Shown here: positions 51,453 through 60,216 of the stretch, in pieces
Position numbering within the stretch: position 1 is the stretch's first letter
How the letters are laid out: every line of letters starts with the position of its first letter
Source of the DNA: Microlunatus elymi
Lineage (GTDB): Bacteria > Actinomycetota > Actinomycetes > Propionibacteriales > Propionibacteriaceae
NCBI RefSeq assembly: GCF_007362775.1
Contig: NZ_CP041692.1
Span: forward strand, 4,340,001 to 4,404,000
DNA: 64,000 nucleotides
Reading direction: 5' to 3'
The notes under the pieces: generated by a model
Database searches by the model: none
Told to the model about the DNA's origin: nothing
Seen by the model: the letters and a program-made list of their open reading frames with translations, nothing else
Made by a program: the position numbers and the translations under genes

Positions 51453-52442
51453 TCATCGCCTCCCGTCGGCTGCCTTAAGCATCCTGGTCGCCGCAGCGCG
51501 GACCTGCTCTTTGAGCTCCTGGGGGCGATCGATCACCACCTCGCAGCCGAGAGCCGCGATCACTGACGGCAGCCAGTCCAGGTTCTGGGCGTGGATCTCG
51601 GCCCGATGCCACGGCCGGGCTCGGTCGTCCTGGGTGGCATCGGCCGCAGGATCGAGCCGCTCCAGTCTGGCCACTCCGGCCGGCAGGTATGCCCGGATGT
51701 GCTTCTGGGTTGCTCGGATCCGCAGCACCACCTGCCATCGATAGTCCGCATCGGCGAACCGGTCGAGCAGACGATCTTCGTCAACCGGATGTCGCGGCCG
51801 CGAAAAGGTCCCGGAGGTCTGCCGGGCCGTCCTGATGCGGTCGACCCGGAACGTCCGCTCCTGCTGCTTCTCCCGGTCGAACGCGACGAGATACCACCGG
51901 CTCAGGTGTGCGACCAGGCCATATGGGTGGATGGTGCGCCTCGACGCAACGCCATCGCGGTCGAGGTAGCGCAGGTCAAGCACGTGCCGCAGGTTCACCG
52001 CCTCGGCCAGTGTCAACATCACGGACGGGTCCGGCGTGACTTCGCCGGCACTCGATGTATGGGTCATCGCTGTGAGCAGTTCGTCGATCCGCTGCGCATC
52101 GACAGTCGGGAGCGCTCGTTTGACCTTGGCCAGCGCTGTCTGTGCGGCAACCTCGCGTTCGGGCGTGGCCGCCGGCGCCTCGGCGAGCCCCAGGTACACC
52201 GCGACCACTTCCTGCTTGCTGAACATGAGCGGGAGGATGCGGTGTCCGGGTGCCAGCCGATAGCCGCCGTACCGGCCGCGCACCGTCTCGACGGGCACTC
52301 CGAGGTCGAACAGCCGAGCCACGTCTCGGCGAACGGTCCGCTCGTCGACGCCGAGGCGTTCGGCCAGTTCGGTGACGGTGCGCTGCTGCGCGGACTGCAG
52401 CAGTTCGAGCAGGCGCAGTGCCCGTGCGGTGGTGTCGGCCAT
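51453..52442 (-). CDS. WYL-domain transcriptional regulator (YafY family)
   Basis: A 329-residue regulator. The N-terminal HTH_11-type helix-turn-helix is at about 20-45 (TVTELAERLGVDERTVRRDV) and the WYL domain covers about 135-215, with the characteristic HLSRWYLVAFDREKQQERTF segment, followed by the WCX C-terminal domain. WYL proteins sense ligands such as nucleotides or DNA fragments. The ATG at 52442 was chosen as the natural domain start. It is divergent from a VOC-family gene, and a perfect 10-bp inverted repeat lies between them. Confidence 0.9.
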   Translation of the reverse strand: MADTTARALRLLELLQSAQQRTVTELAERLGVDERTVRRDVARLFDLGVPVETVRGRYGGYRLAPGHRILPLMFSKQEVVAVYLGLAEAPAATPEREVAAQTALAKVKRALPTVDAQRIDELLTAMTHTSSAGEVTPDPSVMLTLAEAVNLRHVLDLRYLDRDGVASRRTIHPYGLVAHLSRWYLVAFDREKQQERTFRVDRIRTARQTSGTFSRPRHPVDEDRLLDRFADADYRWQVVLRIRATQKHIRAYLPAGVARLERLDPAADATQDDRARPWHRAEIHAQNLDWLPSVIAALGCEVVIDRPQELKEQVRAAATRMLKAADGRR

Positions 52443-52459
52443 TGCCCCATCATGCGCGA

Positions 52460-52484
52460 ATACCGGGCAATTTCTGCCCGGTAT
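52460..52484. promoter_or_regulatory. Operator-like inverted repeat between WYL and VOC genes
   Basis: ATACCGGGCA and TGCCCGGTAT are perfect arms with a five-base spacer. TATATC, a possible -10, overlaps the right edge. It is the likely binding site of the WYL regulator for itself and the VOC gene. Confidence 0.6.
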
Positions 52485-52547
52485 ATCTCGTACGGTCATG
52501 ACGTGGTCGCAGATACGGCCACCTGGACGCCCACAGGAGGAACCACC

Positions 52548-52967
52548 ATGCAGCTTGCCGCCACTCGCATCATCACCGACGACGTCGACGCGCTCGTCAC
52601 GTTCTATGAGAAGGTCACCGGGATCACTGCGGATCGGTTGCACCCGATGTTCGCCGAGTTGCGCACCGCGTCCGGAACGTTGGCCATCGCCAGCTCCGCC
52701 ACTACACCGTTGCTCGGCGACAACGTCGCGCACGCTCGAGCCAACCGCAGCGTCCTTCTGGACTTCCTCGTCGACGACGTCGATGCGCTCTACGCGACAC
52801 TTCGAGTCGACGCGGCCTATGCGGCACTGCGGAGTGACCACGACGTCTTCGTCAACGAACCGACCGACATGCCGTGGGGGAACCGCTCGCTGCTGGTCAG
52901 GGATCCGGACGGCAACCTGATCAACTTCTTCACCCCGATCCAACAGGCGGCCCGGACTCGGCCCTGA
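52548..52967 (+). CDS. VOC-family (glyoxalase-like) protein
   Basis: A 139-residue protein with the paired beta-alpha-beta-beta-beta modules of the vicinal-oxygen-chelate fold: FYEKVTGITADRLHPMFAEL in the first and LLVRDPDGNLINFFTP in the second. The metal ligands are not obvious, since the usual histidine and glutamate positions are only partly kept. AGGAGG precedes the ATG. It is the probable target of the divergent WYL regulator. The substrate is unknown. The 209 bases after it (52968-53176) contain nothing I can identify. Confidence 0.88.
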   Translation: MQLAATRIITDDVDALVTFYEKVTGITADRLHPMFAELRTASGTLAIASSATTPLLGDNVAHARANRSVLLDFLVDDVDALYATLRVDAAYAALRSDHDVFVNEPTDMPWGNRSLLVRDPDGNLINFFTPIQQAARTRP

Positions 52968-53176
52968 GGTGTCTGCGTAAACGAGCTTCAGGCGCAGAAT
53001 CGAACAACCTTATGGCCGAGGAGATCTGCTCGCGGTACAGGGCATGCTCCACACAACGGCCAGTGCATGAACAGTAGCGGTCGCCGCGATGAGAGCATCG
53101 CATTCGGCCCAGGCTCCGGAACGTGGAGGCTAGCTGACAGATAGAGGTCCGACGGCGCGCGGTCAGCAACCCAGGC

Positions 53177-54247
53177 TCAGACGTTGAAACGGAACTCCAC
53201 CACGTCGCCGTCCTGCATGACGTAGTCCTTGCCTTCCATCCGGACCTTGCCGCGGTTGCGTGCCTCCAGCAGGGTGCCGGCTTCGACCAGATCCTCGTAC
53301 GAGACGATCTCGGCCTTGATGAAGCCCTTCTGGAAGTCGGTGTGGATCACGCCGGCGGCCTCGGGCGCGGTGGCGCCCTTGCGGATGGTCCAGGCTCGGG
53401 ATTCCTTCGGGCCGGCGGTCAGGTAGGTCTGCAGCCCGAGCGTCTCGAAACCGACCCGGGCCAGATGATCAAGGCCCGGCTCCTCGATTCCCATGTCCGC
53501 AAGGAATTCCGCGGCTTCGTCGGGTTCCATCTCGGCCAGTTCGGATTCGATCTTGGCGTCCAGGAAGATCGCCTCAGCGGGTGCGACCAGCTTGCGCAGC
53601 TCGTCCCGGGTCGCCTCGTCCGTCTCGTCGGCACTGGTGTTGAACACGTACAAGAACGGCTTGGCGGTGAGCAGGAACAACTCCTTCAGCAGCTCTCGAT
53701 CGAGCCCGGCGCCGAAGACGGTCTGCCCGGTCTCGAGTACGGCCTGAGCCTCCTTCACCGCCGCCACGACGGCCTGCTTCTCCTTGGCGAAGCGGGCCTC
53801 CTTCTCCAACCGGGGCAGGGTTTTCTCGATCGTCTGCAGGTCGGCCAAGATCAACTCGGTGGCGATCGTGTCGATGTCGCCGGCCGGATTGATCTTGCCG
53901 TCGACGTGGGTGACGTCGGCGTCCTCGAACACGCGGGTGACCTGACAGATCGCATCCGCCTCACGGATGTGCGACAGGAACGCGTTACCCATCCCCTCGC
54001 CCTTGCTGGCGCCGCGGACGATGCCGGCGATGTCGACGAAACTCACCGTGGCCGGCACGAGGCGTTCTGAGTTGAACAGCTTGGCCAGCACGCCCAGCCG
54101 TGGATCGGGTACGCCGACCACACCCACATTGGGCTCGATGGTCGCGAACGGATAGTTCGCGGCCAGCACGTCGTTGCGGGTCAGCGCGTTGAACAAGGTC
54201 GACTTGCCCGCATTGGGCAGCCCGACGATTCCGATGGTGAGGGCCAT
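53177..54247 (-). CDS. ychF: Redox-regulated ATPase YchF
   Basis: A 356-residue Obg-like P-loop ATPase. The P-loop is GLPNAGKST (about 9-17), the G3 region [17 protein letters not shown], and the NxxE replacement of NKxD at VFNTSADE, which changes specificity towards ATP. The C-terminal TGS-like domain ([20 protein letters not shown], then [12 protein letters not shown]) is complete. It is linked to ribosome function and oxidative-stress control. Full length and typical. It is divergent from a YwaF-like membrane gene. Confidence 0.96.
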   Translation of the reverse strand: MALTIGIVGLPNAGKSTLFNALTRNDVLAANYPFATIEPNVGVVGVPDPRLGVLAKLFNSERLVPATVSFVDIAGIVRGASKGEGMGNAFLSHIREADAICQVTRVFEDADVTHVDGKINPAGDIDTIATELILADLQTIEKTLPRLEKEARFAKEKQAVVAAVKEAQAVLETGQTVFGAGLDRELLKELFLLTAKPFLYVFNTSADETDEATRDELRKLVAPAEAIFLDAKIESELAEMEPDEAAEFLADMGIEEPGLDHLARVGFETLGLQTYLTAGPKESRAWTIRKGATAPEAAGVIHTDFQKGFIKAEIVSYEDLVEAGTLLEARNRGKVRMEGKDYVMQDGDVVEFRFNV

Positions 54248-54312
54248 TCAGCAGACTCCGAGATCAGGGGTGGATCGGCAACGGCCAACCCTACTCGCGC
54301 CGCCCGGGATCG

Positions 54313-54318
54313 TAGATT
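54313..54318 (+). promoter_or_regulatory. Candidate -10 box of a leaderless promoter
   Basis: TAGATT ends six bases before the GTG at 54325, with no ribosome binding site between. Confidence 0.45.
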
Positions 54319-54324
54319 GACCTC

Positions 54325-55071
54325 GTGGACATCATCGGCGAGTCGTTCACCCCGTACGGCTTCGGTCACTGGTTGATGCTGGCGATCACCGTCGTCGGCG
54401 CAGTCGCACTGGTGCTGGCCGGCCGTCGGCTGCGGGATCGACCGGCGTCGACGATCATCGCCCGCACCCTGGCCCTGGTGCTGGCCGTCGCCGCCACCAT
54501 CCACCTGATCGTCGGGCTGGTACCGGCCAATTTCCGGGTCGGCGCATCGCTGCCGCTGCAGTTCTCCGACGCGCTGCGCTTCATCGCGGCGGGCGCGCTG
54601 TGGTTCCGTTGGCGCTGGGCGTTGGTGATCACCTACTACTGGGGCCTGACTTTCAATCCGTGGTCTCTGGTGACGCCGAATCTGGATTACGTGATCGCCC
54701 CCTGGTACGACTTCACCGCCTACTGGGCCTTGCACATCCTGGTGATGTGGGCGCCGATCTATCTGGTCTGGGGACAGGGCTGGCGTCCCGACTGGCGCAG
54801 CTACCGACTGGGCATCGTGTTCACCCTGATCTGGTCGGCGATGACGCTGGGCCTGAACTTCCTGCTCGGCACGAACTACGGCTTCCTGAACCGCAAGCCC
54901 GCTGCTGCGACGCCGCTGGATCTGATGGGGCCGTGGCCGATCTATCTGTTCGTCTGCTTCGTGTTGATGTTCATCATCTGGGCCTTGATCACCTGGCCCT
55001 GGACGATCCGTCGCCGGACCGAACCTCCCGGGAAGGCTAGGCCGCCAGAAACGCTTGCATCGCACGGCTGA
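54325..55071 (+). CDS. TIGR02206/YwaF-family membrane protein
   Basis: A 248-residue membrane protein with about six or seven helices. The blocks GASLPLQFSDALRFIAAGAL, YYWGLTFNPWSLVTPNLDY and LLGTNYGFLNRKPAAATPLD are the family marks. Its function is not known. It has a GTG start and probably a leaderless message. Its last 35 bases overlap the end of the convergent aminopeptidase gene. Confidence 0.88.
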   Translation: MDIIGESFTPYGFGHWLMLAITVVGAVALVLAGRRLRDRPASTIIARTLALVLAVAATIHLIVGLVPANFRVGASLPLQFSDALRFIAAGALWFRWRWALVITYYWGLTFNPWSLVTPNLDYVIAPWYDFTAYWALHILVMWAPIYLVWGQGWRPDWRSYRLGIVFTLIWSAMTLGLNFLLGTNYGFLNRKPAAATPLDLMGPWPIYLFVCFVLMFIIWALITWPWTIRRRTEPPGKARPPETLASHG

Positions 55072-56338
55072 GTGCATACGTGTCCTGCACGCCGGCCAGT
55101 TCGCGGGCCGAGTGCATGCCCAGCAACGGCGCACCGACGTCCACCGTGGTGATGCCGAGCCGGGTTGCGGTGATCGGTCCGATCGTCGACCCGCACGGTA
55201 CGGCGTTGTTGGACACGAATTCCTGGGTCGGTACGCCCGCTGTCGCGCACGCCTGTCGCCACACCGCCGCCCCGACGGCATCGGTCGCATAGCGCTGCAC
55301 GGCGTTGATCTTGAGCAGCGGACCACCGTTGAGCACCGGGCGATGCTGCGGATCGTGATGACCGGGATAGTTCGGATTGACCGCGTGACCGGTGTCGGAG
55401 GACAGGCAGATCGAATCGGCCAACGCACGCAGATGATCTTGACCGGATGCTCCGAGAGCGACGCTGATCCGCTGCAGGGTGCTGTCCAGGATCGGACCGG
55501 CCGCTCCCGAAGGTGTCGCGCTGCCGACCTCTTCATGATCAAAAGCGGCCAGCACCGGGATCCGGTCGCCGTCGTCGGCATGCTCCACGGCAACCAGACT
55601 GGCGTGCACGCTGCTCAGGTTGTCCAACCGGCCGGAGGACAAGAATTCCCCATCCACACCGATGATCGCCGGCGGTGTCGTGTCGTAGGCGGTGACGTCG
55701 AAACCGAGAAGTTGATCATGATCGACACCGGCCATCCGGGCGAGATGATCAAGGATTCTGCGGTCCGGCCGGCCGACGCCCCAGACGGGCGCGGTGTGCT
55801 GCTGCCGATCGAGCTTGAGCGCCTCGTTCACCGTACGGTCCAGGTGCGGTGCCAACTCGGGAATTCTCATCATCGCGTCGGTCTTGATCAGCACGGTCCT
55901 GCTCGACTTCGTACCCGCCGGGTCGCCGTCGGCGATCACCAGTCGCCCGGCCAGACCAAGATCACGATCCATCCAGGTGTTGATCAACGGACCGCCGTAG
56001 ATCTCCACTCCCAATTGCTGCCAGCCGTCGCCCGTCCGGATGTCCGGCCGCGGCTTCAGCTTGAACGTCGGCGAATCGGTGTGCGACCCGACGATCCGAT
56101 AGCCGCCACCGGCGGTCGCACCCGCCGGGATGCGCCAAGTAACCAGGCTGCCGCCACGGACGATGAAGTAGCCGCCCGGCGTCAGCTCCCAGGCCTCGGT
56201 CTCGTCCAACTCCGTGAAGCCCGCTGCGGTCAACCGCCGGGCGCCCTCGGCAGCCGCGTGGTACGGCGTCGGCGAGGCGACCACGAAGGCGGCCAGATCT
56301 TCGGTGTGCGCGCGTGCGGCAGTCGGGTCGACAGTCAT
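55037..56338 (-). CDS. M18-family aspartyl aminopeptidase
   Basis: A 433-residue dinuclear zinc aminopeptidase. Metal ligands and catalytic residues are in GSHTDSPTFKLKP, GRLDNLSSVHA, FDHEEVGSATPSGA, SSDTGHAVNPNYPG and GMHSARELAGV. It removes N-terminal acidic residues from peptides in the cytoplasm. The ATG at 56338 gives the usual family N-terminus (EDLAAFVVASPTPYHAAAEG). It joins PepN (28002) as a second peptide-degrading enzyme in the window. It is divergent from rmuC. Confidence 0.94.
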   Translation of the reverse strand: MTVDPTAARAHTEDLAAFVVASPTPYHAAAEGARRLTAAGFTELDETEAWELTPGGYFIVRGGSLVTWRIPAGATAGGGYRIVGSHTDSPTFKLKPRPDIRTGDGWQQLGVEIYGGPLINTWMDRDLGLAGRLVIADGDPAGTKSSRTVLIKTDAMMRIPELAPHLDRTVNEALKLDRQQHTAPVWGVGRPDRRILDHLARMAGVDHDQLLGFDVTAYDTTPPAIIGVDGEFLSSGRLDNLSSVHASLVAVEHADDGDRIPVLAAFDHEEVGSATPSGAAGPILDSTLQRISVALGASGQDHLRALADSICLSSDTGHAVNPNYPGHHDPQHRPVLNGGPLLKINAVQRYATDAVGAAVWRQACATAGVPTQEFVSNNAVPCGSTIGPITATRLGITTVDVGAPLLGMHSARELAGVQDTYALSRAMQAFLAA

Positions 56339-56435
56339 GGGCTCATCCAACAACACGCGCCGACAGCGGGCGCAATACGGGCGCGCCGGACAGGGTTCCC
56401 CGGTTTTGTCGGAGGCAGGCGACAAGATCGGGCAC

Positions 56436-57992
56436 GTGGCTACTTCGATCCTTCTCCTGCTCTGCGGACTCGTCCTCGGTGCGCTGCTGACCGGCCTGGC
56501 CGGTTGGCTGGTGATCCGGGCCAGATCCGAGACCCGCGGTGCCCAGGACGATGCCCAGGATGCACGCTCCCGCTCCGAGCTGGCGATCGCCCAGAGTCAG
56601 GCGGCCGAGGCCAGATCGGAGGCGTCGCAGGCCCGGTCTGAGCTGGCCGGGCTGCAGCGGGTGGTCGCCGAGGCGAAGGCGGAGGCGTCGGCGGCTCAGG
56701 CCGAGGCGGCCGAGGTGCAGGCCGGTCTGGCCAAGGTGTCCGCCCAGCGGGATGCCGCGGTGCAGCGAGCGACGGAGATCGCGGCCGATCGGGAGGCGAT
56801 GCTGAATCAGTTCAAGGTGCTGTCGGCGGAGACGATCGAGCGGCAGAGCAGGCAGGCCGACGCCGCCGCCGAGCAGCGGCTGAAGGCGACCGAGCAACTG
56901 ATGGCTCCGGTGCGCGAGTCGCTGGACCGCTTCAACAGCCGGCTGACCGACGTGGAGAAGGAGCGAGCGGCGATGTCGGCCGATCTGCGGGCGCAGGTGC
57001 AGACCGTACGGCAGACCGGTGAGACGCTGCGTCGGGAAACCGGGGCGCTGGTCACCGCCTTGCGCAAGCCGCAGGTGCGCGGGGCCTGGGGCGAGGTCCA
57101 GCTGAAGCGGGTGGCCGAGTTGTCCGGGATGCTGGAGCACTGCGATTTCGATCTACAGACCACCACGCGGACCGACGACGGCACCGTCCGACCGGACATG
57201 CGGGTCAATCTCAGCGAGGGCAAGCACATCTTCGTCGACTCGAAGGTGCCGTTGAGCGCCTTCCTGGACGCGGCCGAGACCGAGGACGAGGACCGCCGCG
57301 CCGAGCAGCTGCAGCGCTACGCCAAGCACGTACGCAAGCACGTCGACCAACTGTCCGGCAAGCAGTACTGGAAAGCCGCCGAGACGCCGGAATTCGTGGT
57401 GCTGTTCCTGCCCAGCGAGGCCTTCTACTCCACCGCGCTGGAGCAGCAGCCGGACCTGTTCGACTACGCCGCCCGCAAGGACGTGGTGTTCGCCACGCCG
57501 ACCACGCTGATCGGGATGCTCCGTTCGGTGGCCTACGGCTGGCGGCAGGCAGCACTGGCGGAGAGCGCGGCCGAGGTGTTCAAGCTGGGCCGGGAGCTGC
57601 ACGAGAAACTCGGTCTGATGGGCAACCGGTTCGACAAGCTCGGCCGGGCACTGCGGACGTCGGTCAACGCGTACAACGAGACCATCGCCACCGTCGAGGG
57701 CACGGTGCTCGTCCGGGCCCGGAAGTTCACCGACCTCAAGGTCAGCGAGTCCGAGCTGAAGCCGCCGACCGCGGTGGACGAGCCGGTCCGTCAGATCCAG
57801 GCGCAGGAGTTGGTCGACGACGCGGTCCGGGTCGAACCCCTGATCGGCCGCGACGCGGAACCGAAACGCCGCGGCCGGCGCAGGAACGCCGCGCCGGAGG
57901 CCGACGAACTCGTACGCGGTGAGCCGGACCTGTTCGAACTCACCGCCGGCGAGCTCGACCCGGGCAGGCGAGACGCCGACACCGGCTCCTGA
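56436..57992 (+). CDS. rmuC: RmuC-family DNA recombination protein
   Basis: A 518-residue protein with an N-terminal transmembrane helix (about 3-26), a long Ala/Glu/Arg-rich coiled coil (about 30-230) and the RmuC nuclease-like domain (about 265-440, with LRKPQVRGAWGEVQLKRVAE, DFDLQTTT and IFVDSKVPLSAFLDA). The C-terminal 80 residues are low-complexity. RmuC limits inversion and recombination at inverted repeats. The GTG at 56436 places the helix at the N-terminus; longer in-frame starts run into the aminopeptidase promoter. Confidence 0.92.
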   Translation: MATSILLLLCGLVLGALLTGLAGWLVIRARSETRGAQDDAQDARSRSELAIAQSQAAEARSEASQARSELAGLQRVVAEAKAEASAAQAEAAEVQAGLAKVSAQRDAAVQRATEIAADREAMLNQFKVLSAETIERQSRQADAAAEQRLKATEQLMAPVRESLDRFNSRLTDVEKERAAMSADLRAQVQTVRQTGETLRRETGALVTALRKPQVRGAWGEVQLKRVAELSGMLEHCDFDLQTTTRTDDGTVRPDMRVNLSEGKHIFVDSKVPLSAFLDAAETEDEDRRAEQLQRYAKHVRKHVDQLSGKQYWKAAETPEFVVLFLPSEAFYSTALEQQPDLFDYAARKDVVFATPTTLIGMLRSVAYGWRQAALAESAAEVFKLGRELHEKLGLMGNRFDKLGRALRTSVNAYNETIATVEGTVLVRARKFTDLKVSESELKPPTAVDEPVRQIQAQELVDDAVRVEPLIGRDAEPKRRGRRRNAAPEADELVRGEPDLFELTAGELDPGRRDADTGS

Positions 57993-58011
57993 CGTCACCG
58001 ACCGATCGTGC

Positions 58012-59037
58012 TCAGTCGTTCAGGGCACCCTTGCGCAGGTCGCGGCGCAGTTCCGGGGGCAGCGCGAAGACCAGGGACTCCTCGGTCAGCCGTTCCTCCG
58101 TCGCGGCCGGGAATCCCTTCTGCTGCAGGTGTTCCAGCACTCCGGTGACCAGGTCGTCGGGCACCGACGCGCCGCTGGTGACCCCGACCGACTCGACCCC
58201 GTCCAGCCACTCGTCGGCGATCTCGCCGGCGTTGTCCACCCGATAGGCGGCCTTCGCACCGGCCTCCAGTGCGACCTCGACCAGCCGCACCGAATTCGAC
58301 GAGTTGGCCGAGCCGACCACGATCACCAGCTCGGAGTGCGCGGCGATCTGCTTGATCGCCAGCTGCCGGTTCTGGGTGGCGTAACAGATGTCGTCGCTGG
58401 GCGGGTCCATCAGCGCGGGGAACTTCTCCCGCAGCTTGGTCACCGTCTGCATCGTCTCGTCCACGCTCAGGGTGGTCTGACTCAGCCACGCCACCTTCGA
58501 CGGATCGCGTACCTCGACGCCGGCGACGTCGTCGGGCGACTGGACCAAGATCACGTTGTCCGGCGCCTCGCCGGTGGTGCCCTCGACCTCCTCGTGGCCA
58601 CCGTGGCCGATCAGCAGGATGTCCAGGTCCTCGCGGGCGAACCGCTTCGCCTCGTGATGGACCTTGGTGACCAGCGGACAGGTCGCGTCCACGGTCTTCA
58701 GCTGCCGTACCTTGGCCTCGTCGCGGACGGCCGGTGAGACCCCGTGCGCGGAGAACACCACCGTCGCACCCTCGGGCACCGCGGACAGCTCGTCGACGAA
58801 GATCGCGCCCCGCTCCTCCAGCGATTCGACCACATGCCGGTTGTGCACGATCTGCTTGCGTACGTAGATCGGCGCCCCGTAGGTCTCCAAGGCTCGCTCC
58901 ACCGTGATGACCGCACGGTCGACACCGGCGCAGTAACCCCGCGGCGCCGCCACCACGACCCGCTTGCCGGTCACCGAGGTTTCCGGCCGGTCGGCAGGGT
59001 GGTGGGCAGCGGTCATCGGCTCGAGCTGGGACGTCAT
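58012..59037 (-). CDS. ispH: 4-hydroxy-3-methylbut-2-enyl diphosphate reductase
   Basis: A 341-residue iron-sulfur enzyme that completes the MEP pathway to isoprenoid precursors. The three cluster cysteines are in [10 protein letters not shown] (Cys36), [10 protein letters not shown] (about 119) and [11 protein letters not shown] (about 221). Substrate residues in SAHGVSP and VGSANSSNS are intact. An internal ATG at codon 8 is an alternative start. In mycobacteria lytB2 lies near ychF and xseA as here (from memory). Confidence 0.96.
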   Translation of the reverse strand: MTSQLEPMTAAHHPADRPETSVTGKRVVVAAPRGYCAGVDRAVITVERALETYGAPIYVRKQIVHNRHVVESLEERGAIFVDELSAVPEGATVVFSAHGVSPAVRDEAKVRQLKTVDATCPLVTKVHHEAKRFAREDLDILLIGHGGHEEVEGTTGEAPDNVILVQSPDDVAGVEVRDPSKVAWLSQTTLSVDETMQTVTKLREKFPALMDPPSDDICYATQNRQLAIKQIAAHSELVIVVGSANSSNSVRLVEVALEAGAKAAYRVDNAGEIADEWLDGVESVGVTSGASVPDDLVTGVLEHLQQKGFPAATEERLTEESLVFALPPELRRDLRKGALND

Positions 59038-59151
59038 GGCGGTCAGTGTATGAGCGGTACGGTCGGCGGGTGGACGGTGAGGATCGTGCAGAGCTGCTGG
59101 GTGGCCTGGGGGCCGAAGCCGGCCTGTGTGCCACGTGCCGATTTGCCCTGC

Positions 59152-60111
59152 TCAACCGGACTCGTCGTGGCACCACGTACCTGCGATGCGGGCTGGCGTC
59201 CGGGGACGATCGCTTCCCGCGGTATCCGCGACTGCCGGTTCTTCACTGTGCGGGATTCCAAGCCGCTGCCTGACCAGGCGACGCCACGGCCGACGGTGCC
59301 GTACGGCTATGTCGATGGGCTCGGAGTCCGCCGGGTCCAGGTCGACCACGACGAGTGATTCAGTGCCGTCGGTCGGACCTTGCGCGATCCACCGGCCGTC
59401 CGGGCCGACCACGCCGGAGGGTACGGCAGCGCTGCATTGCGCCGGCACGCTGAACGTCATCCAGTTGCTGTTCGCGGCGGCGTGCCCCCGAGCCAGCACG
59501 CCGAACATCGGATCCTCGGAGAAGGACGAGAACAGCACGCAGTCGACGTCGAGCCGCTCGTACTCGGCGAAGACCTCCGCGAAGTTGATCTCGATGCAGA
59601 GCGCCGTCCCGAACCGCCAGCCGTCGACCTCGAACACCAGCGGGTCGATGCCCGGCGCGTAGAGATAGCTCAGCTCCGAGTGGGAGATCAGACGTTTGTC
59701 GTACCGGTGAACCAGCCGGCCGGTGTCGGAGATGACGTACAGGCTGTTGTACGGCCGTCGCTCGCCGTCCGGTCGAACCAGCCGGGTCGACCGGTGGACC
59801 GAGCCGAGCACGGTCCACAGCCGGAGGTGGCCGGCGAGCGCGGCTGTCCGGCTCAGTTCCTCTTCCAGGACGGGCCAATCGGCCTTGGACCAATCGGCCG
59901 GCCCGAGATCTGCGGTGGACGACATCAGCCGCTTGTCCGGATAGCTCGACAGCGCGCCCTCGGCGAACTGGATCATCCGCGCACCGTGCCGCTCGGCCTC
60001 GCGCATCAGTTCCCGGATCCGCTCCCCGGCGCGCCTGATCTGCGGACCGCTCGGATCCTGACCCACCGTCTGTTGGGCGACGGCGATCCGGAAGGACTCG
60101 GTCGTGGGCAA
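59152..60111 (-). CDS. Carbon-nitrogen hydrolase (nitrilase superfamily)
   Basis: A 319-residue amidase-type hydrolase. The Glu-Lys-Cys triad is visible: Glu51 (QFAEGALSSY), Lys139 (HRYDKRLIS) and Cys172 (TALCIEINF). Residues E and N around the cysteine suit an amidase or carbamoylase rather than a nitrilase. The TTG start is supported by AGGGGG a short distance upstream; no ATG is in frame nearby. It follows a membrane esterase gene and a possible 28-residue membrane peptide gene on the same strand. Confidence 0.88.
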   Translation of the reverse strand: MPTTESFRIAVAQQTVGQDPSGPQIRRAGERIRELMREAERHGARMIQFAEGALSSYPDKRLMSSTADLGPADWSKADWPVLEEELSRTAALAGHLRLWTVLGSVHRSTRLVRPDGERRPYNSLYVISDTGRLVHRYDKRLISHSELSYLYAPGIDPLVFEVDGWRFGTALCIEINFAEVFAEYERLDVDCVLFSSFSEDPMFGVLARGHAAANSNWMTFSVPAQCSAAVPSGVVGPDGRWIAQGPTDGTESLVVVDLDPADSEPIDIAVRHRRPWRRLVRQRLGIPHSEEPAVADTAGSDRPRTPARIAGTWCHDESG

Positions 60112-60129
60112 CGCATCCCCCTGTGAACG

Positions 60130-60216
60130 TCAGCTGCAGGCGCCGATCGTGCCCACTCCGCGCATGATCTGCAGTACGGCCAGCAGCACCAGCACCGCGC
60201 CGGCGACCACCATCAT
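60130..60216 (-). CDS. Possible 28-residue membrane peptide
   Basis: From the ATG at 60216 the frame encodes MMVVAGAVLVLLAVLQIMRG plus VGTIGACS and stops at 60130. It is a single hydrophobic helix. Its two ATG codons overlap the TGA of the upstream esterase gene, an arrangement that favours translational coupling, and the next gene's ribosome binding site starts right after. It may be a real small protein or the leftover C-terminus of a lost membrane protein. Confidence 0.35.
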   Translation of the reverse strand: MMVVAGAVLVLLAVLQIMRGVGTIGACS

